The notes under the pieces were generated by a model, which was given only the letters and a program-made list of their open reading frames with translations, ran no database searches and had not been told where the DNA came from. Positions 1 through 7,728 of a stretch of 64,000 nt of DNA are shown here, one piece after another; the first letter of the stretch is position 1; every line of letters starts with the position of its first letter. Location of the stretch: assembly GCF_027359675.1 (NCBI RefSeq), contig NZ_CP114786.1, positions 2,764,501-2,828,500 of the forward strand, given 5' to 3'. Position numbers and translations under genes: made by a program. The DNA is from Roseibium sp. Sym1. Its GTDB lineage: Bacteria > Pseudomonadota > Alphaproteobacteria > Rhizobiales > Stappiaceae.

Positions 1-475
1 CGGTCTGGCGTTCGCCGCCCGACAGCGTGCCGACCGCCTGATCGGGGGACCTGAGGTGAATGCCCATCTTGGCCATCTCCGCCATGGTGACCTCGTTTGC
101 CTCAGAAAAATCGAAGAACTTGAACGGGCCGACCCGTTTTTGCGGCTCGCGGCCCATCCAGAAGTTCCGCGTCACCGACATCAGCGGGATCATGGCGAGG
201 TCCTGGTAGACCGTGGCAATGCCGGCTTCCATGGCCGCGCGCGGCGAGCTGAAACTGACTTCCTTGCCGTCCATCAGGATCTTGCCGGCGGTCTGCTTGT
301 GCACGCCCGACATGGTCTTGATGAAGGTGGACTTGCCGGCGCCGTTGTCGCCGAGAAGGCAATGGCATTCGCCCGCCTTGACGGAGACGGAGACGCCGTT
401 GAGCGCGATCACCGGGCCGAAATGCTTTTCGATGTCGACGAGTTCGATGAGTGCGGCTGTGTTGGTATCGGACAT
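1..475 (-). CDS. CUT2 sugar/polyol ABC transporter ATP-binding protein (partial)
   Basis: The first ~158 residues of a cytoplasmic ATPase that energises sugar or polyol import; the C-terminus lies beyond base 1. The reverse strand reads [20 protein letters not shown], a Walker [10 protein letters not shown] near residue 40, a Q-loop VYQDLA and the ABC signature LSGGERQ at the window edge. The ATG at 473-475 follows the permease stop by one base, so the two are translationally coupled. FrcA-like proteins of this type are often about 260 aa, but a double-length RbsA-type cannot be excluded because the end is missing. Next to a CUT2 permease and binding protein the role is well supported; the substrate is inferred from the inositol-dehydrogenase neighbour. 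Confidence 0.9.
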   Translation of the reverse strand, partial: MSDTNTAALIELVDIEKHFGPVIALNGVSVSVKAGECHCLLGDNGAGKSTFIKTMSGVHKQTAGKILMDGKEVSFSSPRAAMEAGIATVYQDLAMIPLMSVTRNFWMGREPQKRVGPFKFFDFSEANEVTMAEMAKMGIHLRSPDQAVGTLSGGERQT

Positions 476-476
476 G

Positions 477-1604
477 TCAGCGCTCCCCCGTGATCATGCG
501 GCGGATATAGGTGTTGAGGATCACGGCGAGCAGCAGGATCACGCCGAGGAAGACCCGGAAGAGTGAACTTTCCACGCCGGCAAAGAACAGGCCCTGCTGG
601 ACGACACCGAAGATCAGGGCGCCGAGGGCCGCGCCGATGACCGAGCCGTAGCCGCCGGTCAGGAGCGCGCCGCCGATGACCACCGAAATGATCGCCTCGA
701 ATTCCTTCAGGAGGCCGCGGTCAGCCGCTGCGGAGCCGAATTCCATCACCTGGCAGGTGGCGAAGATCGTGGCGCAGAAGGCGGAGAACATGAACATCAG
801 GATCTTGACCCGGTTGACCGGCACACCGACATAGCGGGCCGCCTGGGCATCACCGCCGGAGGCGAAGATCCAGTTGCCGAACCGGGTACGGGTCAGAAGG
901 ATGTGGCCGATGACGATCAGCACGATCGCCCAGATCATCAGCATCGGGATGCCTTCGACGACCGGCTGGCCGGCCTTGGGACCGGCAACGAACTTGCCGA
1001 CAATGCCGAGATCGGCAAGCCAGACAAACAGGCCGGAAAACACCTTGCCACCGAACAGCCACGCGAGCGGATCGCCCTCGGCGGCCTCGCGGACGCCGCC
1101 GATGATGGTCTTGCGGGTGGTGGCGATGGAAATGAAGATCGTCAGGCCGCGCAGGATGTAGAGAAACGCGAGGGTGACAATGAAGGAGGGCAGGCCGGTC
1201 TTGATCACGAGGTAGCCGTTGAGTGCGCCAATCGAGAGCGCCAGGGCGAAGGCCACCAGGATGCCGAACCAGGCCGGAAAGCCCCATTGCACAGTCATCA
1301 GTGCGATGATCACCCCGGAAAAGCCGATCATGGAGCCGACAGAGAGGTCGAATTCGCCGGCAATCATCAGGAGGCAGGCACCGACGGCGATGATGGCGAA
1401 TTGTGCGGCGACCGTACCCCAGTTGATGATGCCTTCCGGCGCGAACATGCCGCTGTCGCCCGCAATGCCGACGAAGAACATGAAGACGAGGATCGCGCCG
1501 CAGATTGCGCCCAGTTCCGGACGGATCAGCGCCTTGCGCGCGGCCGACATCTCGCGGACGCGTTCGTCTTTCTGAGGGGCGGCTGTGGCTTGTGTGTCAG
1601 CCAT
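477..1604 (-). CDS. CUT2 sugar/polyol ABC transporter permease (FrcC/RbsC type)
   Basis: Inner-membrane channel subunit of 375 aa, BPD_transp_2 family. After a ~30-residue cytoplasmic N-terminus come about ten hydrophobic segments. Family landmarks are the [15 protein letters not shown] stretch (residues ~105-120), [17 protein letters not shown] and the C-terminal [17 protein letters not shown]. The ATG has a strong GGAGG ribosome-binding site 6-8 bases upstream. It lies 192 bases after the binding-protein gene, across a strong stem-loop, and one base before the ATPase gene. With the ATPase and binding protein it forms a complete importer, probably for inositol or another polyol given the iolG-like gene and RpiR regulator nearby. 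Confidence 0.92.
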   Translation of the reverse strand: MADTQATAAPQKDERVREMSAARKALIRPELGAICGAILVFMFFVGIAGDSGMFAPEGIINWGTVAAQFAIIAVGACLLMIAGEFDLSVGSMIGFSGVIIALMTVQWGFPAWFGILVAFALALSIGALNGYLVIKTGLPSFIVTLAFLYILRGLTIFISIATTRKTIIGGVREAAEGDPLAWLFGGKVFSGLFVWLADLGIVGKFVAGPKAGQPVVEGIPMLMIWAIVLIVIGHILLTRTRFGNWIFASGGDAQAARYVGVPVNRVKILMFMFSAFCATIFATCQVMEFGSAAADRGLLKEFEAIISVVIGGALLTGGYGSVIGAALGALIFGVVQQGLFFAGVESSLFRVFLGVILLLAVILNTYIRRMITGER

Positions 1605-1728
1605 GGATTTCCTCCTGCGTGCCGGTGTGGCCGGCCGCTTTTGAAGCTCTTGCAGCTTCCCTGCGGCCCGGCCGCAGAAAATGTCCGATTGATGCGCTCA
1701 ACACCCGGGAGCGCCTGATTTCTCAAAG

Positions 1729-1754
1729 GGGAGAGGCGGAAAGCCGCCTCTCCC
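1729..1754. other. Stem-loop between binding-protein and permease genes
   Basis: Perfect 11-bp inverted repeat GGGAGAGGCGG / CCGCCTCTCCC with an AAAG loop, 43 bases downstream of the binding-protein stop codon. No T-run follows on the transcribed strand. A transcript-stabilising or attenuating hairpin that keeps binding protein in excess over permease is therefore likelier than a full terminator. Confidence 0.75.
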
Positions 1755-1796
1755 GGGTGCCGCGACGGGCTGTCTGATAGGGGCTGCTCCAGCCCC

Positions 1797-2738
1797 TTAG
1801 CGGTATTCGCCTGCGTATTTTTCAACGAGAGCGATGTTCGCCTTGGTGACGAAACCCGGGCCGGAGTTGATGGAGTTGCCCGGAACCACGCCGTAACGGG
1901 CAAGGTTCGTCAGGATCACCACCGGCAGGTAGCCCTGCAGGTAAGGCTGCTGGTCGATGGCAAAGGCGATCACGTCGGACTTGATCGCTTCGGCGATTTC
2001 ACCGGAAAGGTCGAATGTGCCGAAGTGAACAGCGCCGGACTTGCCCATCTCGTCCAGGGCGGCGAGGGTCGGGTGTGCGGAGGTCGGGCCGAGCGTGAGC
2101 ACGCCGTTGGTGTCCGGGTTGCCCTGCAGATAGGCCATGACCTTGGACTTGATTTCCTGCGGGTCCTGGCCGCTGTCGATCATCTGGCCGCCAAGTTCGA
2201 CACCAAGCGCGTCGGCATAGCCCTGGCAGCGCTCAACGGAGGCCGGGTTGGTGATGTAGTGGTTCACACACAGGAAATTGGTCACGCCGGCGGCCTTGGC
2301 CTTTTCGCCGGCGCCCTTGCCCGCATCATATTCCGGCTGGCCGACATGCATCAGCGCACCGAGCTGCTTGGACTGCTCCTGGGTGCCGGAGTTGATGGTG
2401 ATCACCGGAATGCCCTTGGCGACCGCGTTGGAGAGCGGGCCCGAAAGAACATCGAAATCGGCGATGGTGGCGATGATGCCGTCCGGATTGGAGGCGGAGG
2501 CCTGCTCGATGATGCGGGCCATGTCGGCCAGGTCACCCGTCGGCGGATTGCGGTATTCCACCTCGACGCCCATCTGGTCGCCGGCAACCGAGATCGCGTT
2601 CTTGATCGTGTTCCACCAGCTGTCGCTGTCCGGGGCATGGCTGACCAGCACGAAGCGCTCGCCGTCGGCGGATGCCGGAGCGCTCAGGCCGGTGAAGGCA
2701 ACGGCGGCAGCCGCCATTGCGATAAGTGTCTTCTTCAT
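1797..2738 (-). CDS. CUT2 periplasmic sugar/polyol-binding protein
   Basis: Periplasmic receptor of 313 aa (Peripla_BP_4 / ribose-binding fold) that delivers ligand to the adjacent permease. Residues 1-24 are a clear Sec signal peptide (MKKTLIAMAAAAVAFTGLSA, then PASA|DG). The mature part has the two-lobe pattern, with motifs such as GIPVITINSG, HVGQPEYDAG and a late FAIDQQPYLQGYLPV typical of ribose/xylose-type receptors. The ATG has a GGGAGGA site. It is the first gene of a leftward operon with permease and ATPase. The promoter upstream carries a perfect GGAA-N6-TTCC palindrome. Ligand specificity cannot be read from the sequence; inositol is suggested by context only. Confidence 0.92.
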   Translation of the reverse strand: MKKTLIAMAAAAVAFTGLSAPASADGERFVLVSHAPDSDSWWNTIKNAISVAGDQMGVEVEYRNPPTGDLADMARIIEQASASNPDGIIATIADFDVLSGPLSNAVAKGIPVITINSGTQEQSKQLGALMHVGQPEYDAGKGAGEKAKAAGVTNFLCVNHYITNPASVERCQGYADALGVELGGQMIDSGQDPQEIKSKVMAYLQGNPDTNGVLTLGPTSAHPTLAALDEMGKSGAVHFGTFDLSGEIAEAIKSDVIAFAIDQQPYLQGYLPVVILTNLARYGVVPGNSINSGPGFVTKANIALVEKYAGEYR

Positions 2739-2833
2739 GGTGTTCCTCCCAGAACGTTAACCCGCGGGCCTTGCAGATGTCCCGCCCGCGTCATCAGAAG
2801 TCATGTCGGCGCCGAGATGTCGGAAACCGCGTT

Positions 2834-2866
2834 TGGAATATAAATTCCATTTTGAAAAAGTTGCAA
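2834..2866 (-). promoter_or_regulatory. Binding-protein promoter with RpiR/IolR-type operator
   Basis: On the minus strand a -35 TTGCAA (2861-2866) is followed 17-18 bases later by an AT-rich -10 (TTATAT/TATATT, 2837-2843). A perfect palindrome TGGAAT-ATAA-ATTCCA at 2834-2849 covers the -10. It matches the GGAA-N6-TTCC motif reported for rhizobial IolR (RpiR family). A related site lies before the iolG-like gene, so the RpiR protein encoded between the two promoters probably controls both. Confidence 0.7.
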
Positions 2867-2885
2867 TAGATTTTTTCCAAATTGT

Positions 2886-3728
2886 TCAGATGCGGTTGCG
2901 CTGCGCGCCCACGGAAACGGCCAGGGCAATGGCGAGGGACAGGCTGGCGGACAGCGCGCGGAAAGCGCCGACATCCAGTTCGGAGACCAGCAACTGGATC
3001 GCTTTGAGCCGGGCAAGCGGACTGGTAACCACATCGGTGATGGCGACAATGTCGGCGCCGGTGGCCCGGGCCTTGGTCGCCATGTCGATGGTCATTTCCG
3101 TGTAGGGCGCGAAGGTGACTGCGATCACCGCATCGTTCGGCCGGATCAGGTGCTCCATGTTGATATTGGCGATGCCGGAATGAAGGACAGCGGGAACGTC
3201 CATTTTTTCAAAGGCATAGGCGAGGTAAGAGGTGACGGGGAAAGCCCTCCTGAAGCCGATCATGTGGATGGTTTCGGCCCGGGCAAGCACGTCGACGGCC
3301 TGTTGCAGGGCGGTCGGGTCGACGGTCGTCAAAAGGTTTTCCAGCGAACTCCGGCCGACCTCGACAAATTCCGCCAGCAGCGCGGACGGGGATTCGGCAC
3401 CGTGTTCACGAAGTTTGGCGAGGCGGGTGGCGTAATCCGGCCATTTCTGGGCATAACCGGTCCGGAACAGCTTCTGCATTTGCGAATAGCCGGAAAATCC
3501 CATTTCCTGGCAGAAACGCATCACGGCGGATGGCTGGACATCGGCGCCGTCGGCCAGTTCGGCCACCGTTGAAACAGCCACCCGATCCGGGTTGGCGGCG
3601 ATGAAATCGGCGAATTGCTTCAGCCGCTTGGGAAGGCGGTCCGCCGTGGACCCCAGGCGGCTGAAAAAGGCGTCGATGGTGTCGGGAGCGACGGCTGGCG
3701 GGGCCTGGTCCGGTTCAACTTCGGTCAT
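2886..3728 (-). CDS. RpiR-family transcriptional regulator (IolR-like)
   Basis: DNA-binding regulator of 280 aa. An N-terminal RpiR winged helix-turn-helix (residues ~15-90, containing VAELADGADVQPSAVMRFCQ) precedes a SIS sugar-phosphate-binding domain (~125-265, with GFRRAFPVTSYLAYAFEK and AVTFAPYTEMTIDMA). The ATG at 3726-3728 (MTEVEP) is preferred; an in-frame opening extends to 3890 but would overlap the divergent promoter. It sits between the transporter operon and the oppositely oriented dehydrogenase gene, the usual place for a local regulator. RpiR proteins control inositol catabolism in rhizobia, so repression relieved by an inositol intermediate is plausible but inferred. Confidence 0.88.
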   Translation of the reverse strand: MTEVEPDQAPPAVAPDTIDAFFSRLGSTADRLPKRLKQFADFIAANPDRVAVSTVAELADGADVQPSAVMRFCQEMGFSGYSQMQKLFRTGYAQKWPDYATRLAKLREHGAESPSALLAEFVEVGRSSLENLLTTVDPTALQQAVDVLARAETIHMIGFRRAFPVTSYLAYAFEKMDVPAVLHSGIANINMEHLIRPNDAVIAVTFAPYTEMTIDMATKARATGADIVAITDVVTSPLARLKAIQLLVSELDVGAFRALSASLSLAIALAVSVGAQRNRI

Positions 3729-3760
3729 GTGTTTCTTCTTTTCCGGCTTGACACATTCAG

Positions 3761-3791
3761 TTGAAAGTGATTTTGGAATTTTTATTCTAAA
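3761..3791 (+). promoter_or_regulatory. Promoter and operator of the iolG-like gene
   Basis: A -35 TTGAAA (3761-3766), a 16-base spacer and a -10 TATTCT (3783-3788) lie 59 bases before the start codon. The -10 is embedded in an inverted repeat at 3772-3791, TTTGGAAT-TTTT-ATTCTAAA, with one mismatched pair. This is a GGAA-N6-TTCT variant of the site found before the binding-protein gene. Confidence 0.65.
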
Positions 3792-3846
3792 TTGGCAAGC
3801 GGTGCTTCGACCCGCTTCGCCGCAGCGCCATCCGGGAGGAAACATC

Positions 3847-4845
3847 ATGGCCGTCAAAGTCGCCCTGCTCGGGGCCGGACGCATCGGCAAGGTTCACGCC
3901 AAGGCCATCGGTGCCGCGCCCGGCGCGCAGCTCGTTGCCGTTGCCGACGCCTTTCCGGAGGCCGCCGAGGCGATTGCCGATGCCTATGGCGCCCGGGTCA
4001 GCACCATCGACGAGATCGCCGCGGCGGACGATGTCGACGCGGTGATCATCTGCACGCCGACGGACACCCATGCGGACCTGATCGAACAGTTCGCCCGCGC
4101 CGGCAAGGCCGTTTTCTGCGAGAAACCGGTCGACCTGTCGCTGGAACGCGTCAAGACCTGCCTCAAGACGGTCGAGGAGCTCGGCGCGACGCTGATGCTC
4201 GGCTTCAACCGCCGCTTCGATCCGCATTTCAAGGCCGTGCGCGAAGCCATCGACGCCGGCCGGATCGGCGATGTCGAGATGGTCCAGATCACCTCGCGCG
4301 ACCCGGGTGCGCCGCCACCGTCCTATATCCAGGTTTCCGGCGGTATCTTTCGCGACATGACCATTCATGACTTCGACATGGCGCGGTTCCTGCTGGGTGA
4401 GGAAATCACCACGGTTTACGCCACGGCCTCGGTCCTGGTCGATCCGGAGATCGGCAAGCTCGGCGATTACGACAGCGCCTCGGTGGTGCTGACGACGGCA
4501 TCCGGCAAGCAATGCACGATCTCCAACTCGCGCCGGGCCACCTACGGCTATGACCAGCGCATCGAGGTGCATGGCTCGAAAGGCGTTGTCAGTGCGGAAA
4601 ACCAGCGTGCCGTGTCGATCGAGGTCGCGACGGAAGAGGGCTATGTGCGCCCGCCGCTGCACGACTTCTTCATGACCCGCTACACCGAGGCCTATGCCGC
4701 AGAAATCACGGCTTTTGTCGCGGCGATCGAAAACGGCACCGCACCGTCGCCGAGCGGCGAGGATGGCCTGAAGGCGCTGGCGCTGGCGGAAGCCGCGCTG
4801 AAGTCGGTTGCCGAACGCCGCGCCGTCGGTATGGACGAGGTCTGA
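3847..4845 (+). CDS. iolG: Gfo/Idh/MocA oxidoreductase, probable inositol 2-dehydrogenase
   Basis: Soluble NAD(P)-dependent dehydrogenase of 332 aa. An N-terminal Rossmann domain opens with VALLGAGRIGKVHAKA. The family EKP motif (FCEKPVDL, ~residue 96) is present, and the catalytic-domain segment DMTIHDFDMARFLLGEE carries the expected Asp/His pair. Length and motifs fit IolG/IdhA, which oxidises myo-inositol to 2-keto-myo-inositol. The ATG follows GGGAGGA by six bases; the open frame continues upstream to 3592 but overlaps the regulator. Neighbours are an RpiR regulator and a CUT2 importer. Other iol genes (iolBCDE) are not in the window, so a related polyol substrate remains possible. Confidence 0.85.
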   Translation: MAVKVALLGAGRIGKVHAKAIGAAPGAQLVAVADAFPEAAEAIADAYGARVSTIDEIAAADDVDAVIICTPTDTHADLIEQFARAGKAVFCEKPVDLSLERVKTCLKTVEELGATLMLGFNRRFDPHFKAVREAIDAGRIGDVEMVQITSRDPGAPPPSYIQVSGGIFRDMTIHDFDMARFLLGEEITTVYATASVLVDPEIGKLGDYDSASVVLTTASGKQCTISNSRRATYGYDQRIEVHGSKGVVSAENQRAVSIEVATEEGYVRPPLHDFFMTRYTEAYAAEITAFVAAIENGTAPSPSGEDGLKALALAEAALKSVAERRAVGMDEV

Positions 4846-4869
4846 GAAAAACTCAGTACCCCTATCTCC

Positions 4870-4976
4870 GTCATGACCGGGCTCGACCCGGTCATCCATG
4901 CCGTGACCTTGCCACAGGCAAGGTCGTGCAACTGGAAGCGCAACGGCATGGATCCCATGGTCACACCACGGGATGA
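4870..4976. repeat. Interspersed repeat, family D (copy 1)
   Basis: Non-coding ~107-bp element in the 254-base gap between two dehydrogenase genes. It begins GTCATGACCGGGCTCGAC, contains CATCCATGCCGT, and ends with the inverse-related GGCATGGATCCCATGGTCAC...GGGATGA. A related element occurs at 37631-37747. The termini are partly inverted, as in REP/BIME-like elements. Confidence 0.6.
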
Positions 4977-5099
4977 GAATAGAACAAGATCGAAGAGATG
5001 CGGGACCAGGCGAATCCGCTCGCATCGGCTGAAGGAACAGCGCACCTGTGCGTTAGAAGCGCACAGCGACCTTGATAAACCATTCGGGAGGACCGGGAC

Positions 5100-6224
5100 A
5101 TGGATAGCCTCGGCATTGGACTGATCGGCACCGGTTTCATGGGCAAGTGCCACGCGCTGGCCTATGGCTCGGTCAGGGCCGTGTTCGGCGATGTTCCGGC
5201 GACTCGGCTGGAGGTGCTGTGCGATGTGCCCGACGACAAGGCCGACGCCTTTGCCGACCAGTTCGGTTTTGCCCGCGGAACCAGCGACTGGAAGGACCTG
5301 ATCAGCGATCCGAAGGTCGATATTGTCTGCATTACCACGCCGAACAAGGTGCACCGGGAGATGGCATTGGCGGCGCTCGAAGCCGGCAAGCATGTGCATC
5401 TGGAAAAACCGATGGCGCTGACCCTGGACGACGCGCGCGACATGCTCAGCGTTGCGGAGAAAACCGGTGCGAAGACCATTGTCGGCTACAATTACCTGCA
5501 CAATCCGGCGATCGCCCATGCGCGCAAGCTGATCGCCGACGGCGCGATCGGCCGGATCGTGCATTTCCGCGGCACGGTCGACGAGGACTACCAGGCCGAC
5601 CCGGAGCTCGCCTGGACCTGGCGGGCGACCAAGGCCGATGCCGGTCTCGGCACGCTTGGCGATCTCGGTTGCCACCTCGTGTCACTGGCAACCGCCATGG
5701 TCGGTCCGGTGGAGAGCCTGATCGCGGAAACGAAAACCGTGCACGAGACCAGGCCGATGGGCGAGGGGTCAAGTGAGCGCCGGCCGGTGGAGAACGAGGA
5801 CATTGCCTCGGCCCTCCTCACCTTCGAGAGCGGTGTGCATGGCGTGATCTCGACCTCGCGCAGCGCCTGGGGGCGCAAGAGTTACATCGGCTTCGAGGTT
5901 CACGGCACGGAAGGCATGATCACCTTCGACCAGGAACGCATGAACGAGCTCCGGCTTTACCAGAACCGCGGCCCGCTGGCCGAACAGGGCTTCAAGACCT
6001 TGCTCACCGGTCCGGCCCATCCGCCTTATGGCCAGTTCGTGCCTGCGGCCGGGCATCAACTCGGCTTCAACGACCTGAAGGTGATCGAGGTGCACGCGTT
6101 TCTGACGGCGATCTCCGAGGACCGCCAGGCGGTGCCGTCCTTCAGGGAGGCGCTGCACTTCGAGGCGGTGATCCATGCAATCGCCGAGAGCGGCGAGAGC
6201 GGACAACGGGTGAAGGTCGGCTGA
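5100..6224 (+). CDS. Gfo/Idh/MocA family oxidoreductase
   Basis: Second NAD(P)-dependent dehydrogenase of the locus, 374 aa. The Rossmann fingerprint is IGLIGTGFMGKCHALAYG at the N-terminus, the EKP motif is HLEKPMALTLDDA (~residue 100), and a catalytic-domain GDLGCHLVSLATAMVG contributes the typical Asp/His. The ATG at 5100 has a GGGAGGA site eight bases upstream. It is longer than the iolG-like neighbour and closer to the dehydrogenases of unknown sugar/polyol specificity that cluster with iol genes. It is separated from that gene by a repeat-bearing gap, so it may have its own promoter. The substrate cannot be assigned; an inositol-isomer or keto-inositol oxidoreductase is a reasonable guess. 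Confidence 0.85.
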   Translation: MDSLGIGLIGTGFMGKCHALAYGSVRAVFGDVPATRLEVLCDVPDDKADAFADQFGFARGTSDWKDLISDPKVDIVCITTPNKVHREMALAALEAGKHVHLEKPMALTLDDARDMLSVAEKTGAKTIVGYNYLHNPAIAHARKLIADGAIGRIVHFRGTVDEDYQADPELAWTWRATKADAGLGTLGDLGCHLVSLATAMVGPVESLIAETKTVHETRPMGEGSSERRPVENEDIASALLTFESGVHGVISTSRSAWGRKSYIGFEVHGTEGMITFDQERMNELRLYQNRGPLAEQGFKTLLTGPAHPPYGQFVPAAGHQLGFNDLKVIEVHAFLTAISEDRQAVPSFREALHFEAVIHAIAESGESGQRVKVG

Positions 6225-6412
6225 TGCAGCATCCTCAGGCCGGGATTCTTGCCGTTGTTGGGATGCCAGTCGTTCGTCTGTCATGGGGCAACTTTCGGGT
6301 TGCCTGACGGTAACCGGAGCCTTTTCCCTGTGGTCACCGGTCCCTATATGGGAAGACAAGACAGGATACCGGTTCCAGCGCCCAAGGTGCTGGCAGGAGA
6401 CAAGGGATTTTC

Positions 6413-7087
6413 ATGACGTCTCAAGATACCCAGAGCCTCGACGAGAATGTACTGCAGATCGACATCGTTTCCGATGTTGTCTGTCCCTGGTGCATCGTTG
6501 GCTTTAAGCAGCTGGAACAGGCGATCGGCGAGACCGGTGTCTCGGCGGCGATCAAGTGGCATCCGTTCGAGCTCAACCCCGAGATGGAAGAAGGCGGCGA
6601 GAACCTGCGCGAGCACATCATGCGCAAATACGGCTCGACCGCCGAACAGTCCCAGGCCGCGCGCGACAAGCTGACGGCGATCGGCGCGGATCTCGGCTTC
6701 GACTTCCGCTTCACCGAAGACATGCGCATGGTCAACACGTTCAAGGCGCACCAGCTGATCCATTGGGCCGGCCCCGAAGGCAAGGAACACCCGCTGAAGA
6801 TGGCCCTGTTCCGGGCCTATTTCCGTGACGGCAAGGATCTCAACGACCACGAGGTGCTGGCCGACGTCGCCGAGAGTATCGGCCTCGACCGGGCCGAGGC
6901 CTTGAAGGTTCTGGAGGACGGGCGTTATGCCGATGCGATCCGCCAGGAAGAAGCCTTCTGGACCCAGAACGGCATTCACGGCGTTCCCGCCGTGATCTTC
7001 GAACGCCGCCACCTGATCACGGGCGCGCAGGGCGCGGAGAATTATGCGTCGATCATCCGGCAATTGGTGGACGGCGAGACGGCCTAG
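6413..7087 (+). CDS. DsbA-family oxidoreductase (FrnE-like)
   Basis: Cytoplasmic thioredoxin-fold protein of 224 aa, DSBA/2-hydroxychromene isomerase superfamily. It has a CPWC redox motif at residues 24-27 (DIVSDVVCPWCIVG), the family FELNPEM segment and a C-terminal HGVPAVIFERRHLITGAQ that supplies the cis-Pro. There is no signal peptide, which separates it from periplasmic DsbA and matches FrnE-type proteins linked to polyketide or stress functions in other bacteria. It stands alone between two repeat-rich gaps. The disulfide chemistry is well supported; the physiological substrate is unknown. Confidence 0.88.
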   Translation: MTSQDTQSLDENVLQIDIVSDVVCPWCIVGFKQLEQAIGETGVSAAIKWHPFELNPEMEEGGENLREHIMRKYGSTAEQSQAARDKLTAIGADLGFDFRFTEDMRMVNTFKAHQLIHWAGPEGKEHPLKMALFRAYFRDGKDLNDHEVLADVAESIGLDRAEALKVLEDGRYADAIRQEEAFWTQNGIHGVPAVIFERRHLITGAQGAENYASIIRQLVDGETA

Positions 7088-7109
7088 GAAACCTCCACTT
7101 GTGCCTGCT

Positions 7110-7218
7110 GTCATCCCAGCGAAAGCGGCGACCCGGACGCCTTCATCGTCCTACGCTGTGCCCGTTTACTCGCGCCCGGGAGTCCTGGGTCCCGGGTCTT
7201 GGCTTTGCTCCGCCCGGG
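7110..7218. repeat. Interspersed repeat, family C (copy 1)
   Basis: Starts TCATCCCAGCGAAAGCGG and ends CGCCCGGGATGACA, so its ends are inverted relative to each other. The 641-base gap 7088-7728 holds four such elements (two family C, two family B) and no credible gene. Confidence 0.6.
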
Positions 7219-7277
7219 ATGACAATCGAGGGGACGCGGCGCATGGAAAATTCAGCCTGACTTGCCCTACCCAAAAC

Positions 7278-7383
7278 GTCATCCTGAGGAGCCGCTTCAG
7301 CCGCGTCTCGAAGGATCGCGACTTGCTCCGGAGTGCGGTTGCGGATCCTTCGAGACGGGCCTGCCGGCCCTCCTCAGGACGAC
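7278..7383. repeat. Interspersed repeat, family B (copy 1)
   Basis: A 106-bp element bounded by GTCATCCTGAGGAG and its near-inverse CTCCTCAGGACGAC, with inner arms CGTCTCGAAGGATC / GATCCTTCGAGACG. It can fold almost end to end. Two more copies are at 7586-7692 and 28249-28352. Confidence 0.8.
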
Positions 7384-7417
7384 GCTGAATTCTGGGAGGT
7401 ACCGTGCCTTCTGCTTT

Positions 7418-7535
7418 TATCCCCGCGCACACGGGGACCCCGGAATTTTCATTGTTCGATGCTGTGCACGGTGGTTACTAGCGCCCGAAGGTTTTGGGTC
7501 CCGGGTCCCCGCTGCGTTGCGCCCGTGATGACCAT
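7418..7535. repeat. Interspersed repeat, family C (copy 2)
   Basis: Begins TATCCCCGCGCACACGGGGA and ends near TGCGCCCGTGATGACC. Related to copies at 7110, 20517 (interrupted by the IS) and 31322; the interior diverges between copies. Confidence 0.6.
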
Positions 7536-7585
7536 CTGGGAGGGCAGCGTTTGCAGATTTTTGCCTGACTCGCCCACTCAAAAAC

Positions 7586-7692
7586 GTCATCCTGAGGAGC
7601 CGCGTCAGCGGCGTCTCGAAGGATCGGCGACTTGCTCCGGAGTGCGGTTGCGGATCCTTCGAGACGGGCCCGCCGGCCCTCCTCAGGACGAC
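7586..7692. repeat. Interspersed repeat, family B (copy 2)
   Basis: Nearly identical to the copy 300 bases to its left, including the interior GCGACTTGCTCCGGAGTGCG. It lies 37 bases beyond the stop of the beta-galactosidase gene and could act as its transcript 3' end. Confidence 0.8.
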
Positions 7693-7728
7693 GCTGTATT
7701 CCGGGAAGCGGTGTATGAGCATGTGCCT

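Noticed and set aside
3748..3753. TTGACA as -35 of the iolG-like gene
   Set aside because: No acceptable -10 lies 16-18 bases downstream; TTGAAA at 3761 with TATTCT fits better.
7110..7692. CRISPR array
   Set aside because: Repeats are few, about 100 bp, internally palindromic and dispersed at other gene ends; no short regular repeat-spacer pattern and no cas genes.
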